A stretch of DNA of 64,000 nucleotides from Loktanella sp. S4079 (GTDB lineage Bacteria; Pseudomonadota; Alphaproteobacteria; Rhodobacterales; Rhodobacteraceae), in NCBI RefSeq assembly GCF_000967725.1, contig NZ_JXYE01000002.1:248001-312000 (forward strand), given 5' to 3'. The notes beneath the pieces were generated by a model. That model saw only the letters and a list, made by a program, of their open reading frames with translations, was not told the DNA's origin and did no database searches. A program made the position numbers and the translations under genes. The stretch's first letter is position 1, and every line of letters starts with the position of its first letter. Below, piece by piece: positions 56,067 to 64,000 of this stretch.

Positions 56067-56375
56067 TTAGCTGCGACTTGCTTTTTCCGCGATACCGGAG
56101 GTGCCTTGCCTGCGGGCAAGTTCTGCGACCACGTCATCGAGGCTAACATCACGCGCCGCCAGCATGACCAGCAAATGGTAGATCACGTCGGCAGCTTCTG
56201 AGGTCAGCTTGGCCTTGTCGCCTTTGACGGCTTCGATAATCGCTTCGATGGCTTCTTCGCCGAATTTTTCGGCGCATTTTTCCGGCCCTTTGGCAAAGAG
56301 TTTTGCCGTCCAACTGGTTTCCGGGTCTGCCCCTTTACGAGAGGCAATCAAAGTTGCGAGATCATCAAGTGTCAT
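56067..56375 (-). CDS. hisE: Phosphoribosyl-ATP pyrophosphatase
   Basis: A 102-residue all-helical MazG-like enzyme for the second step of histidine synthesis. The metal-binding helix [16 protein letters not shown] and [13 protein letters not shown] are conserved. It overlaps hisF by 4 nt and is the last gene of the histidine series here. Confidence 0.93.
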   Translation of the reverse strand: MTLDDLATLIASRKGADPETSWTAKLFAKGPEKCAEKFGEEAIEAIIEAVKGDKAKLTSEAADVIYHLLVMLAARDVSLDDVVAELARRQGTSGIAEKASRS

Positions 56376-57130
56376 TGTCTTACCGGAATACCAGCCGCAG
56401 CCATGTGAGATTTGGCCTCGGCGATTGTATATGTCCCAAAGTGGAAAATAGAAGCGGCGAGAACGGCTGATGCGCCGCCTTCGGTGACGCCTTCGACAAG
56501 GTGGTCGAGGGTTCCGACACCGCCAGATGCGATTACGGGCACATCAACGGCATCCGAAATTGCGCGGGTGAGGGGGATGTTAAATCCAGATTTGGTGCCG
56601 TCCCGGTCCATTGAAGTGAGCAAGATTTCACCGGCACCTTTTTCGACAACAGTGCGCGCAAATTCGACGGCATCAATCCCCGTGGGTTTACGGCCGCCGT
56701 GTGTAAAAATTTCCCACTTGCCTGGTGCCACGGTTTTGGCATCGATGGCGACGACGATACATTGGCTGCCAAAACGCATCGCAGCCTCGGCAACCACGTC
56801 AGGGTTGGCGACTGCAGCAGAGTTAAAGCTGACTTTATCGGCCCCTGCCAGCAAGAGGTCACGCACGTCGTGGTGGGTGCGCACGCCGCCGCCGATCGTC
56901 AGCGGCATAAAGCATTGCTCAGCCGTGCGGGTGGCAAGATCAAACATTGTGCCGCGATTTTCGTGGGTCGCTTTGATGTCGAGGAACACCAGCTCATCCG
57001 CGCCCGCAGCATTATAGGCAATCGCCTGTTCCACAGGGTCGCCTGCATCAATCAGGTCAACGAAGTTCACGCCTTTGACAGTGCGACCCTCGGCGACATC
57101 AAGACAGGGGATAATCCGTGTTTTTAACAT
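56372..57130 (-). CDS. hisF: Imidazole glycerol phosphate synthase subunit HisF
   Basis: A 252-residue TIM-barrel cyclase that joins PRFAR with ammonia from HisH. Catalytic Asp residues are in [15 protein letters not shown] and [11 protein letters not shown]. Phosphate-binding glycines are present at SGGVGTL. It is 70 nt after hisA and overlaps hisE by 4 nt. Confidence 0.95.
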   Translation of the reverse strand: MLKTRIIPCLDVAEGRTVKGVNFVDLIDAGDPVEQAIAYNAAGADELVFLDIKATHENRGTMFDLATRTAEQCFMPLTIGGGVRTHHDVRDLLLAGADKVSFNSAAVANPDVVAEAAMRFGSQCIVVAIDAKTVAPGKWEIFTHGGRKPTGIDAVEFARTVVEKGAGEILLTSMDRDGTKSGFNIPLTRAISDAVDVPVIASGGVGTLDHLVEGVTEGGASAVLAASIFHFGTYTIAEAKSHMAAAGIPVRQ

Positions 57131-57200
57131 GTGTTACTTTGCCTTTGTCGTGCAGCGCAGAGCCTGCGTGTTTGCAGTGGTAAGCGCAAGCGATTTGCGC

Positions 57201-57917
57201 CTATGCCAGCAGTTTGAGCGCGGCAGCCAGATCAATGGCCCCATCATAGAGCGCGCGGCCAGAAATCGCCCCCGCGATGACGCCCGTATCTTTTAGGGCG
57301 CTGAGGTCCGCCATTGATGACACGCCGCCAGATGCAATCACCGGAATATTGACTGCCTTGGCGAGCGCCGCAGTTGCGTCAATATTGGGTCCTTTCATCG
57401 CGCCGTCGCGCATGATGTCGGTATAGATGATGGCCGCGATACCTGCGTCTTCGAATGATTTGGCCAGGTCCGTCACCATCACGTCTGTTTCTTCGGCCCA
57501 GCCGCGCGTTGCGACCTTGCCATTACGTGCATCTAGACCGACAGCGACTTGTCCGGGAAATTCTTTGGCTGCTTCGCGCACCAGATCCGGGTCTTCGACA
57601 GCAACCGTTCCCAAAATGACGCGGGCCAAACCTTTGTCGAGCCAGCGTTCGATGGTTGCCATATCGCGAATGCCACCACCGAGTTGTGCGGGTACGGGGC
57701 ATGCCTTGAGAATTGCCTCAACAGGTGCTGCGTTGACTGGTTCACCGGCAAAAGCGCCATTCAGATCCACAAGATGCAGCCATTCGCAACCGGCTGCCAC
57801 AAATGACTTGGCCTGCGCAGCAGGATCGTCGTTAAAGACAGTCGTCTGATCCATATCCCCGTGCACAAGCCGCACAGCGTTACCATCTTTGAGGTCAATT
57901 GCAGGGTAAAGGATCAT
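57201..57917 (-). CDS. hisA: Phosphoribosylformimino-5-aminoimidazole carboxamide ribotide isomerase
   Basis: A 238-residue TIM-barrel isomerase making PRFAR. The catalytic Asp is in [16 protein letters not shown] and the second in [14 protein letters not shown], with a GGGIRD loop. It starts at ATG 57917 and is divergent from the DUF2147 gene. Confidence 0.95.
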   Translation of the reverse strand: MILYPAIDLKDGNAVRLVHGDMDQTTVFNDDPAAQAKSFVAAGCEWLHLVDLNGAFAGEPVNAAPVEAILKACPVPAQLGGGIRDMATIERWLDKGLARVILGTVAVEDPDLVREAAKEFPGQVAVGLDARNGKVATRGWAEETDVMVTDLAKSFEDAGIAAIIYTDIMRDGAMKGPNIDATAALAKAVNIPVIASGGVSSMADLSALKDTGVIAGAISGRALYDGAIDLAAALKLLA

Positions 57918-58055
57918 TGGTGCCGCCTTTCGATTGTCTTGGCGTGTTTATGCACGGCGCTTGCGGAAATGCAACGCGTGGCGCAACCTTACGTCATGCT
58001 TGATCGGAATCATGGATCACATGCATGGTTTGTGCAGATCTAGGGAGGAATAGAT

Positions 58056-58442
58056 ATGAAAAACCGGATATTGGCGATTGCCGCTGCCTTGACGATCGCA
58101 GGCGCTGCCCAAGCGCAAGACGCCGTTGGTGTATGGCAGACCGAAGTTGACGATGGCGCATACGCTCATGTCACTGTAGCCCCATGTGGGAATGCCGTCT
58201 GCGGTACGATTTCGCGCACATTTAACAGCGGTGGGGAATATCAGTCACCAAACCTTGGGCGTCAGATCGTCATCGACATGGTGCCCCAAGGTGGTGGTGC
58301 CTACGAGGGGCAGGTATGGCGCCCGTCTAACAACAAGATTTACGTCGGTAAGATGGATGTATCCGGCAATGCTTTGCGTCTTCGCGGCTGTGTGGCAGGT
58401 GGTCTGATCTGTGCAAGCCAGAACTGGACACGCGTGAACTAA
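58056..58442 (+). CDS. DUF2147 domain secreted protein
   Basis: A 128-residue protein with a signal peptide (MKNRILAIAAALTIAGAAQA) and the DUF2147 beta-barrel domain: VGVWQTE near the N terminus of the mature protein, and a later RLRGCVAGGLICASQNWTR with three cysteines overall. Strong ribosome binding site AGGGAGGAATAG. It runs against the histidine genes and has its own terminator. Confidence 0.83.
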   Translation: MKNRILAIAAALTIAGAAQAQDAVGVWQTEVDDGAYAHVTVAPCGNAVCGTISRTFNSGGEYQSPNLGRQIVIDMVPQGGGAYEGQVWRPSNNKIYVGKMDVSGNALRLRGCVAGGLICASQNWTRVN

Positions 58443-58460
58443 AACACCGAAATCTGCCAA

Positions 58461-58490
58461 AGCCCCTTCAGCGATGAGGGGGCTTTTGTT
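58461..58490 (+). terminator. Intrinsic terminator of the DUF2147 gene
   Basis: AGCCCCTTC-AGCGAT-GAGGGGGCT forms a 9-bp stem with one G-U pair and is followed by TTTTGTTTT. Confidence 0.85.
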
Positions 58491-58491
58491 T

Positions 58492-58818
58492 TCAGCTTTC
58501 CATGGTGATTTTGGAGATATCGTCACCGTCAAAAGCGACAGAAATCACATATTGCGTCGTGTTTTTGGGAAGTGAAAAGTCAAATATATCAATGATTTCG
58601 CTGTCTTGACTGCTCCATTTAGAGACCAACGCTAGAGACGATAAAATCTGTTGCGCGCTAGGGGTTCCCGCTCCGCAAACTTCGCGCCATTCCTCTGATG
58701 ACAACTCATCGAGGTGGTGAGTGACAAAAAGCGAAACATTGTCTTCACCTTCGGGGGTGCCAAAAACGCGCTTAATTTCGTTACGCGCGATTGCTTCTTT
58801 ACCGTTGTGATCCGTCAT
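58492..58818 (-). CDS. Hypothetical protein within the histidine cluster
   Basis: A 108-residue acidic protein, with SLFVTHHLDELSSEEWREV in the middle and IIDIFDFSLPKNTTQYVISV near the C terminus. The end resembles the DUF2004 pattern (fDFxLP...VxFD), but I am not sure. It is 2 nt behind the lytic transglycosylase gene, in the same direction. No signal peptide. Confidence 0.6.
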   Translation of the reverse strand: MTDHNGKEAIARNEIKRVFGTPEGEDNVSLFVTHHLDELSSEEWREVCGAGTPSAQQILSSLALVSKWSSQDSEIIDIFDFSLPKNTTQYVISVAFDGDDISKITMES

Positions 58819-58820
58819 TG

Positions 58821-59294
58821 TTATCCCGCACGAAGCCCGGTTTCGACGAGCATGCCACGTCGTTTCGCCTCGTAATAATATCCTCGTGCATACCAGCCTA
58901 CGGCGGTTTCTTCGTCACCATCCGACAGCAGCCACGCCCCGCGCAAGTATTTGCCCGCGTACATCAGGTTGGTTTCTGCATCGAGCAACCCTTCGGGTGC
59001 GCCGCGATAGCCCATTGTGCGTGCTGTCGGTGGCAGGATTTGCATCAGGCCATAGTAGGGACCATTCCGCGCAGCAGGGTTGTGCGTGCTTTCCCGGACG
59101 ATCACCCGATGCAACAAGGTCACGGGAATATCGTGGATCTGCGCGTAACGATCTATTAGTCGGCGCAGTTCTGGCGTTTCATTCGGATAGAGTGGAATTT
59201 GCGCCCGCGACGATGTGTTGTCTTGCCGTTCGCGGCGGCCGCACCCCGCGGCAAAACTAAGTGCGGCGACAATCAGTGAGCGTCGAGAAAGCAT
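58821..59294 (-). CDS. Lytic transglycosylase domain lipoprotein
   Basis: A 157-residue SLT-domain protein. The signal MLSRRSLIVAALSFAAGC has a lipobox at AAGC, so it is anchored in the membrane. The SLT core shows the catalytic Glu (RVIVRESTHNPAARN), YGLMQILPPTARTMGY and a DAETNLMYAGKYL stretch. It cleaves peptidoglycan to 1,6-anhydromuropeptides. ATG 59294 is chosen; the frame is open 10 codons upstream, overlapping hisH. Confidence 0.85.
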   Translation of the reverse strand: MLSRRSLIVAALSFAAGCGRRERQDNTSSRAQIPLYPNETPELRRLIDRYAQIHDIPVTLLHRVIVRESTHNPAARNGPYYGLMQILPPTARTMGYRGAPEGLLDAETNLMYAGKYLRGAWLLSDGDEETAVGWYARGYYYEAKRRGMLVETGLRAG

Positions 59295-59311
59295 GTGTAA
59301 ACCCCGCTTTG

Positions 59312-59950
59312 TTACGGGGTCCACGTTAGAAAGTTGCCGATCATACGCAAGCCCGCATCTTGGCTTTTTTCGGGGTGAAACTGCATCCCGATGATCGTGT
59401 CGCGTCCAATGATCGCAGTTACGTCCCCGCCATAGTCCACATGTGCAATCCGTTCTGCTGGATTAGCGACCTGCATTGCGTAAGAGTGCACAAAATAAGC
59501 GTGATCGCCGCTTTGAATGCCGGAAAGCACCGGGTGGGGGGCGTCAATAATGAGATCGTTCCAACCCATATGTGGCACCTTAAGTGATGGATCACTCGGC
59601 GTAATCTTGCGGATGTCGCCAGCGACCCAGCCAAAGCCGGGGGTTTCCTCGTATTCATGCCCCGTCGTGGCAAGCATCTGCATACCAACACAGATTCCCA
59701 TGAAAGGTCGCGCGCGGGTTGTGACGGCCTCGACAACGGCGTCTGCCAGCCCGCTACGCGCAAATAGCTGTGCCCGGCAATGCGGAAACGCACCATCGCC
59801 CGGTAGCACGATACGATCTGCTTTGGACACAACGTCAGGGTCAGAGGTGACGACGATTTCTCCGCCGTCGACCTCTTTGGTCATGCGTTCAAAGGCTTTC
59901 TGCGCGGAGTGCAGATTGCCGCTGTCGTAATCAATTAGCGCAGTGATCAT
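59312..59950 (-). CDS. hisH: Imidazole glycerol phosphate synthase subunit HisH
   Basis: A 212-residue class I glutamine amidotransferase that feeds ammonia to HisF. The nucleophile is in [10 protein letters not shown]; the His-Glu pair is in [19 protein letters not shown] supplies the oxyanion-type loop. The start overlaps the hisB stop by 4 nt. Confidence 0.94.
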   Translation of the reverse strand: MITALIDYDSGNLHSAQKAFERMTKEVDGGEIVVTSDPDVVSKADRIVLPGDGAFPHCRAQLFARSGLADAVVEAVTTRARPFMGICVGMQMLATTGHEYEETPGFGWVAGDIRKITPSDPSLKVPHMGWNDLIIDAPHPVLSGIQSGDHAYFVHSYAMQVANPAERIAHVDYGGDVTAIIGRDTIIGMQFHPEKSQDAGLRMIGNFLTWTP

Positions 59951-60534
59951 AGGCTGCCCTTGGTCGACGGAATCGCGTCTGATTTGCGTGGGTCGGTCTC
60001 AACAGCTTCGCGCAGCGCGCGCGCCACAGATTTGAACGCAGCCTCAGTGATGTGGTGCGCGTTGAAGCCGTGAATTTTGTCGATGTGCAATGTGATGCCG
60101 CCGTGCGTGCTGAGCGCTTGGAAAAATTCATGCACGAGTTCGGTATCAAATGTGCCGATTTTGCCAAACGGAAGTTCCAGATTGCAGACCAAATACGGGC
60201 GCCCGGATAGATCAAGCGCACAACGCACCTGCGCGTCATCCATCGCAAGATGGCAGCTGCCATAGCGCCGGATTCCGCGCTTATCACCAAGTGCTTGTGT
60301 CAGGGCCTGACCAATTGCAATGCCCACGTCTTCGACCGTGTGGTGGTCATCAACGTGTAAATCTCCGTTTGCTCGGATCGTCATGTCAATCAGCGCGTGA
60401 CGGGACAGTTGATCAAGCATGTGGTCAAAAAAACCGACCCCAGTCTCATTGTCGTAGACACCGTTCCCATCAAGGTTCACGGTCACCGAGATTTCTGTCT
60501 CGGCGGTTTTGCGAGTAATCGTTGCTGTCCGCAT
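59947..60534 (-). CDS. hisB: Imidazoleglycerol-phosphate dehydratase
   Basis: A 195-residue manganese enzyme, a stand-alone dehydratase without the phosphatase fusion. Metal sites are [26 protein letters not shown], and the later [17 protein letters not shown] 60534 ([12 protein letters not shown]) is preferred; the longer frame to 60591 adds unrelated residues. It leads the histidine series. Confidence 0.93.
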   Translation of the reverse strand: MRTATITRKTAETEISVTVNLDGNGVYDNETGVGFFDHMLDQLSRHALIDMTIRANGDLHVDDHHTVEDVGIAIGQALTQALGDKRGIRRYGSCHLAMDDAQVRCALDLSGRPYLVCNLELPFGKIGTFDTELVHEFFQALSTHGGITLHIDKIHGFNAHHITEAAFKSVARALREAVETDPRKSDAIPSTKGSL

Positions 60535-60680
60535 GTCGCGCGTCCTTCTGTGTTTGGGTGTTTCTATAGGCGGAACAAGGGCAGGGGCCAAGCCTAGGCG
60601 TGAATTCTGCTTAGTTTTATCAATATTTAAGGGTTGGATTCGTATTGTGACAGAAATTGCTTACCTGTCAGGAGAATCCG

Positions 60681-61310
60681 ATGAAGGCTTTGATCATGCG
60701 AAATGACCCGTTCGCGGCGGCGGCTACCGCGCGGGTATTTGTCGAGAAAGGGTTTCAGATCCTTTGTGTTGACCGTCACGATGTTGCTGCTGCCCTGGTG
60801 AGGATGGATGTGGTGGATCTGTTGGTCATGGACGAGGCGTTCGATGGAAGGCTGACCCACGCGCTGGCCCTATCGGCAGAGCGAGCGAATCCCTATGTCA
60901 GCACAATTTTGGTCACCGAACGGATCGGCGCGCGTGCGGATGAGCTCTATGATTTGATCCCAAGCTTGCATGCCTTGGTCGGTGCATCAGCGGATGCAGG
61001 GCTTTTGGGGCGGCTTGGTGTGGCTTCTGTAACGAATCGTGATGTTGCGATGGCGCGGATTGCGAAAAACGCCATCGAGGATGCGAATGATGACGACGAC
61101 GGGAGCGATAACACCCCGGCCATTCCGTCATATGCTGATGTGGCGGCGCTGACGCCTGCTTTATCAGAGCAGCCGATTATCTTTGCTGATCGCGCCCCGG
61201 AACAGGATGTACGAATGCCGGTGTTTGAATCCTTTGCGCGCCGTGACGGATTGCGTGATGTCGCGCCAATTGGGATCATTTCTGAAGGGCAATTACACCC
61301 AATTCAGTAA
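60681..61310 (+). CDS. Response-regulator-like protein, degenerate receiver
   Basis: A 209-residue protein. The first 110 residues look like a CheY-type alpha/beta receiver: beta-1 KALIMRNDPFAA, a VDLLVMDEAF strand holding the Asp where phosphorylation would occur, and a late STILVT strand. The receiver Asp is followed by Glu, and other acidic-pocket residues are altered, so phospho-transfer is doubtful. A linker with acidic repeats follows. ATG 60681 has AGGAGAATCCG upstream. It is divergent from hisB. Role unknown. Confidence 0.6.
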   Translation: MKALIMRNDPFAAAATARVFVEKGFQILCVDRHDVAAALVRMDVVDLLVMDEAFDGRLTHALALSAERANPYVSTILVTERIGARADELYDLIPSLHALVGASADAGLLGRLGVASVTNRDVAMARIAKNAIEDANDDDDGSDNTPAIPSYADVAALTPALSEQPIIFADRAPEQDVRMPVFESFARRDGLRDVAPIGIISEGQLHPIQ

Positions 61311-61325
61311 GCATTTCCAAAAAAC

Positions 61326-61356
61326 AAAAGGCCGCCGAAAGGCGACCTTTTTGTTT
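61326..61356 (+). terminator. Intrinsic terminator after the receiver-like gene
   Basis: AAAGGCCGCC-GAAA-GGCGACCTTT makes a stem with one mismatch and a GAAA loop, followed by a T-run. It begins 16 nt past the stop. Confidence 0.85.
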
Positions 61357-61361
61357 CTAAC

Positions 61362-61436
61362 TGGAGCGGGCGATGAGATTCGAACTCACGACCCTAACCT
61401 TGGCAAGGTTATGCTCTACCCCTGAGCTACGCCCGC
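61362..61436 (-). tRNA. tRNA-Gly (GCC)
   Basis: Minus strand: acceptor GCGGGCG/CGCCCGC, anticodon stem TAACC/GGTTA with loop TTGCCAA (anticodon GCC), T arm with TTCGAAT, discriminator T and encoded CCA (61362-61364). It has an identical second copy at 61573. Confidence 0.95.
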
Positions 61437-61536
61437 GTCCGTTAGTGAGGGGTGATTTACAAACACTTCGCACAAGGTGCAAGACCTGAAATTAGAAAAT
61501 TTCCGCAAGTATAAAGAAATTGTGAGGGTAAAAACA

Positions 61537-61570
61537 AACAAGGCCTCTCGTTTCCGAGAGGCCTTGTTTT
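61537..61570. terminator. Bidirectional intrinsic terminator between the tRNA-Gly genes
   Basis: CAAGGCCTCTCG-TTTC-CGAGAGGCCTTG is a perfect 12-bp stem, with A residues before it and TTTT after it. It can stop transcription on both strands and separates the two tRNA-Gly copies, so each needs its own promoter or partial read-through. Confidence 0.85.
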
Positions 61571-61572
61571 GT

Positions 61573-61647
61573 TGGAGCGGGCGATGAGATTCGAACTCAC
61601 GACCCTAACCTTGGCAAGGTTATGCTCTACCCCTGAGCTACGCCCGC
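61573..61647 (-). tRNA. tRNA-Gly (GCC), second identical copy
   Basis: Same sequence as 61362-61436, including the encoded CCA at 61573-61575. The copies share a little flanking sequence as well, consistent with a local duplication. Confidence 0.95.
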
Positions 61648-61744
61648 ATCCGTTTGTGCGGCTGATCTATAAAGCAATCGCGCGGTGCGCAAGCGAAAAA
61701 GACAAGCGCCGCTCATTTTTCTGAAGTGGCCGGTCGATCAAGAT

Positions 61745-62203
61745 TTAATCGAGCGGCAATTCAAAGGACGCTTTGATCCGATCCATCACAACAGTGGTCT
61801 TGAAGCCCTTGATATCTTGGTTGTTATAAAAGAAATCGCGGGTGAACGCTTCGTAGTCGTTCATGTCTTTGGCCGTCACAATCATCACGAAATCAGTCTC
61901 GCCCGTTACATAGTATGCGCTTTGAACTTTGGGGCAATCACGGACGGATTTCTTGAACCGGTCAATGATGTCTGATCGTTCACGTTCAAGCTCTACAGAG
62001 ACAAGCATCGTCAATGGGCGGCCGACTGCCGTGGTCGAAACCACCGAAATGTCCTGTTCGATGATTTTATTGTCGCGCAGCCGATGAATTCTGCGTTGAA
62101 TAGAAGTCGGCGAAAGCCCGACCCGTTCCGATAGCTCGGCACTGGTGAGTTGGTTGTTTCGCTGCAGTTGTTGCAGGATTTTTTTATCAATGTCGTCAAT
62201 CAT
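61745..62203 (-). CDS. doeX: Lrp/AsnC family regulator of ectoine catabolism
   Basis: A 152-residue Lrp/AsnC regulator with an N-terminal HTH (DKKILQQLQRNNQLTSAELS, then the recognition helix SPTSIQRRIHRL) and a C-terminal RAM ligand-binding domain (AYYVTGETDFVMIVTAKD). It is divergent from doeA. In Halomonas and roseobacters such a gene (DoeX, or AsnC) controls ectoine use and responds to pathway intermediates. The intergenic palindromes fit its binding. Confidence 0.87.
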   Translation of the reverse strand: MIDDIDKKILQQLQRNNQLTSAELSERVGLSPTSIQRRIHRLRDNKIIEQDISVVSTTAVGRPLTMLVSVELERERSDIIDRFKKSVRDCPKVQSAYYVTGETDFVMIVTAKDMNDYEAFTRDFFYNNQDIKGFKTTVVMDRIKASFELPLD

Positions 62204-62266
62204 GGTCTAATTCATATTTTGATAGGGGAATTTCGCGAAAACACTGCGAAGATTACGAATATTTGC

Positions 62267-62297
62267 AGATAATTATCTTAAGATAAAGATAATATCT
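62267..62297. promoter_or_regulatory. Palindromic operator between doeX and doeA
   Basis: The 31-nt stretch contains a perfect 14-bp palindrome TTATCTTAAGATAA (62273-62286) and a second 11-bp palindrome AGATA-A-TATCT (62287-62297); it begins with AGATAA. GATAA/TTATC units repeat about every 5-8 nt, a pattern typical of multimeric Lrp binding. It starts 24 nt before doeA. Confidence 0.65.
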
Positions 62298-62320
62298 CCA
62301 CTTGGAACCAGGAGACATGA

Positions 62321-63496
62321 ATGCCCGAATTGCCGTTCACAGTGCAAGAGTATGTTGCGCGACTGTCAAAAACCCGTAGCGAAATGGCCTCACGTGGTTT
62401 GGATGCGCTGTTTGTCACCGATCCGTCGAATATGTCTTGGTTGACGGGTTATGACGGCTGGTCGTTCTATGTGCACCAAGGCGTGTTGATCACGCATGAT
62501 CGCGAACCCGTCTGGTGGGGGCGCGCGATGGACGCGGTTGGGGCGCAACGGACCACCTATCTAAAAGACGCGAATATCGTTGGTTATGACGATACCTTTG
62601 TTCAAAATCCGTCAAAACACCCGATGTCCGACCTTGGCCGATTGTTGAATGACTATGGATTGACCAAGTGCCGGATCGGCGTCGAAATGGATAACTACTA
62701 TTTCACCGCCGCCGCATTTCTAACCTTGCAAGGCGCGGTCGAGGCCGCCCGCTTTGTCGATGCGACGGGTCTGGTGAACTGGCAACGCGCGATCAAAAGC
62801 GAGACCGAAGTGCGCTATATGCGTGCAGCCGCACGGATCGTGGAACAGATGCACGCCACGATTCGCGATAAGGCTGAACCGGGAATGCCCAAGAACGCAT
62901 TGATTGCCGATATTTATCATACTTCGGTTGCGGGTGCGGATGGCTATTGGGGGGATTACCCCGCGATCGTGCCCATGGCGCCATCGGGAATGGACGCCAC
63001 CGCGCCACATTTGACATGGGACGATAGTCCTCTGCGTGAGGGGGAGAGCACATTCTTTGAAATTGCGGGGGCGCATCGGCGGTATCAATGTCCGCAGTCG
63101 CGGACGCTGTTCCTTGGCAAAGTGCCGCAAAAGTATCTCGACGCGGAAAAGGCGGTCCTCGAGGCCGTTGAAGCCGGGCTAGAGCAGGCCCGCCCGGGTA
63201 ACCTTTGTGAAGACATCGCTAACGCCTTTAACGGCACGTTGAATAAACTGGGTTTTGAAAAGGATAGCCGTTGTGGCTATGCAATTGGTCTGTCGTATCC
63301 CCCAGATTGGGGAGAGCGGACAATGTCGTTCCGTGCTGGGGACAAAACCGTTCTAGAGCCGGGAATGACCTTTCACTTTATGCCCGCACTTTGGCTGGAT
63401 GATGGTGGCTTAGAGATCACAGAGCCGATCTTGATCACTGATCAAGGTGTTGAGTGCCTGTGCAAGACCCCGCGTGAACTCGTGATCAAAGACTAG
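62321..63496 (+). CDS. doeA: Ectoine hydrolase DoeA
   Basis: A 391-residue M24-like (creatinase/aminopeptidase P fold) enzyme. It has an N-terminal prolidase-like domain (ALFVTDPSNMSWLTGYDGWS) and a C-terminal pita-bread domain starting about residue 150. DoeA (EutD) opens the ectoine ring to N-acetyl-diaminobutyrate. The start ATG follows CCAGGAGACATGA at 62321. doeB starts 3 nt behind the stop, giving the order doeA-doeB. Confidence 0.9.
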   Translation: MPELPFTVQEYVARLSKTRSEMASRGLDALFVTDPSNMSWLTGYDGWSFYVHQGVLITHDREPVWWGRAMDAVGAQRTTYLKDANIVGYDDTFVQNPSKHPMSDLGRLLNDYGLTKCRIGVEMDNYYFTAAAFLTLQGAVEAARFVDATGLVNWQRAIKSETEVRYMRAAARIVEQMHATIRDKAEPGMPKNALIADIYHTSVAGADGYWGDYPAIVPMAPSGMDATAPHLTWDDSPLREGESTFFEIAGAHRRYQCPQSRTLFLGKVPQKYLDAEKAVLEAVEAGLEQARPGNLCEDIANAFNGTLNKLGFEKDSRCGYAIGLSYPPDWGERTMSFRAGDKTVLEPGMTFHFMPALWLDDGGLEITEPILITDQGVECLCKTPRELVIKD

Positions 63497-63499
63497 AAT

Positions 63500-64000
63500 A
63501 TGCGAAACAATCCTATCATTCCCACGGTTAATTTCGGTGCTGATGGTGTGCAGCACGGTTATCTAAGATTACCCCATAGCCATAATGAGAGCGCCTGGGG
63601 CACCATCCAAATCCCGATCACGATTGTAAAGAATGGCGAAGGGCCGCGCGCGCTTTTGACTGGTGCCAATCATGGGGACGAATACGAAGGACCGCTCGCC
63701 TTGGTGTCGCTCGCGCAGACCCTGCGGGCAGAGGATGTCACGGGTACGGTGATTATTGTGCCATTCATGAATCTACCGGCATTTCTGGCTGGCACCCGTG
63801 TGTCGCCGCTTGATGGGGTGAATATGAACCGCGCGTTTCCGGGGCGGCCTGACGGTGGACCGACGGAAAAGATTGCAGATTACTTTCAACGGGTTTTGTT
63901 ACCGATGGCGGATATTGTGCTTGATTTCCATTCGGGCGGGCGCACGTTAGATTTCCTGCCCTTTGCTGCGTCTCATGTGTTGGATGACGTCGAGCAGCAG
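63500..64000 (+). CDS. doeB: N-alpha-acetyl-L-2,4-diaminobutyrate deacetylase DoeB, partial
   Basis: The first 167 codons of an open frame that runs off the right edge, starting ATG 63500. It resembles the AstE/AspA zinc carboxypeptidase-like family: TGANHGDEYEGP holds a His-x2-Glu zinc pair, NMNRAFPG is typical of the branch, and DFHSGGRTLDF gives the third zinc His. DoeB (EutE) removes the acetyl group after DoeA. It is complete only beyond the window. Confidence 0.9.
   Translation, partial: MRNNPIIPTVNFGADGVQHGYLRLPHSHNESAWGTIQIPITIVKNGEGPRALLTGANHGDEYEGPLALVSLAQTLRAEDVTGTVIIVPFMNLPAFLAGTRVSPLDGVNMNRAFPGRPDGGPTEKIADYFQRVLLPMADIVLDFHSGGRTLDFLPFAASHVLDDVEQQ

Overview
This window looks like the chromosome of a marine Rhodobacterales (Roseobacter-group) alphaproteobacterium. 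The evidence is the nrdR-ribD-ribE-ribB-ribH-nusB block, a GTTC-N7-GTTC LexA operator in front of an mmcB-like gene, a tRNA-His without the extra G-1, DUF1194/DUF6324/Hint-domain/YbjN proteins common in this order, and ectoine degradation genes (doeA, doeB) beside their Lrp/AsnC regulator. No phage, insertion sequence or CRISPR array is visible.

Layout. 1-863: an HNH restriction endonuclease with an MrcB_N-type domain runs off the left edge directly behind parE (878-2836). 2977-7781: a plus-strand accessory group (sugar-nucleotide-type SDR, GFA protein, DCC protein, saccharopine-dehydrogenase-like/DUF4166 enzyme, MATE transporter). 7782-11589: minus-strand Hint protein, a 55-aa small protein, then the overlapping lgt-midA-pgeF operon. 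11693-20390: mostly housekeeping (ubiK, M42 peptidase, YbjN, proC, csaA-like, 2-hydroxyacid dehydrogenase, aspartate aminotransferase, XRE regulator, sdhE, LRR protein, LdtR-like MarR regulator). 20467-26880: two tandem DUF1194 VWA proteins, gloA, two tRNA-Glu genes, and the hom-glpX-recJ series. 27741-30588: a three-gene Tad pilin-like/TadG cluster. 30955-35027: dnaG-rpoD. 35092-38805: an orphan gene, nitroreductase, a divergent qorB/qorR redox pair with a visible operator, a small secreted protein and YjbQ. 38943-47306: nrdR and riboflavin genes, interrupted by the opposite-strand capsule genes kpsS-kpsC; the RibB here has a C-terminal GTP-cyclohydrolase-II-like domain without zinc cysteines (RibBX type). 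47390-49274: HdeD-like protein, an unassigned structured RNA candidate, a 48-aa small protein, SOS-controlled mmcB, DUF6324. 49425-54258: tRNA-His, RluA-family enzyme, rpoH with a sigma-32-type promoter, an oxidoreductase, DUF4389, alpha/beta hydrolase, tRNA-Tyr. 54382-61310: rlmB, a zinc-ribbon protein, a candidate small RNA with a strong terminator, a CoA-binding protein, and the histidine genes hisB-hisH-(slt-hyp)-hisA-hisF-hisE, with a DUF2147 gene inserted in reverse. 61362-64000: two tRNA-Gly genes, the regulator doeX and the start of the ectoine catabolic operon.

Many genes are translationally coupled through 1-8 nt overlaps. Several annotated starts differ from the longest reading frame; the reason is given in each entry. 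The most interesting items are the partial MrcB_N-HNH endonuclease, the structured RNA candidate at 47950-48165, the kpsCS insertion in the riboflavin operon, the RibBX protein, the Hint protein lacking the usual catalytic Cys, and the palindromic intergenic repeats that contain stop codons. Two small genes (8632-8799 and 48171-48317) are supported by strong ribosome binding sites. All function calls come from reading the sequence without database searches.
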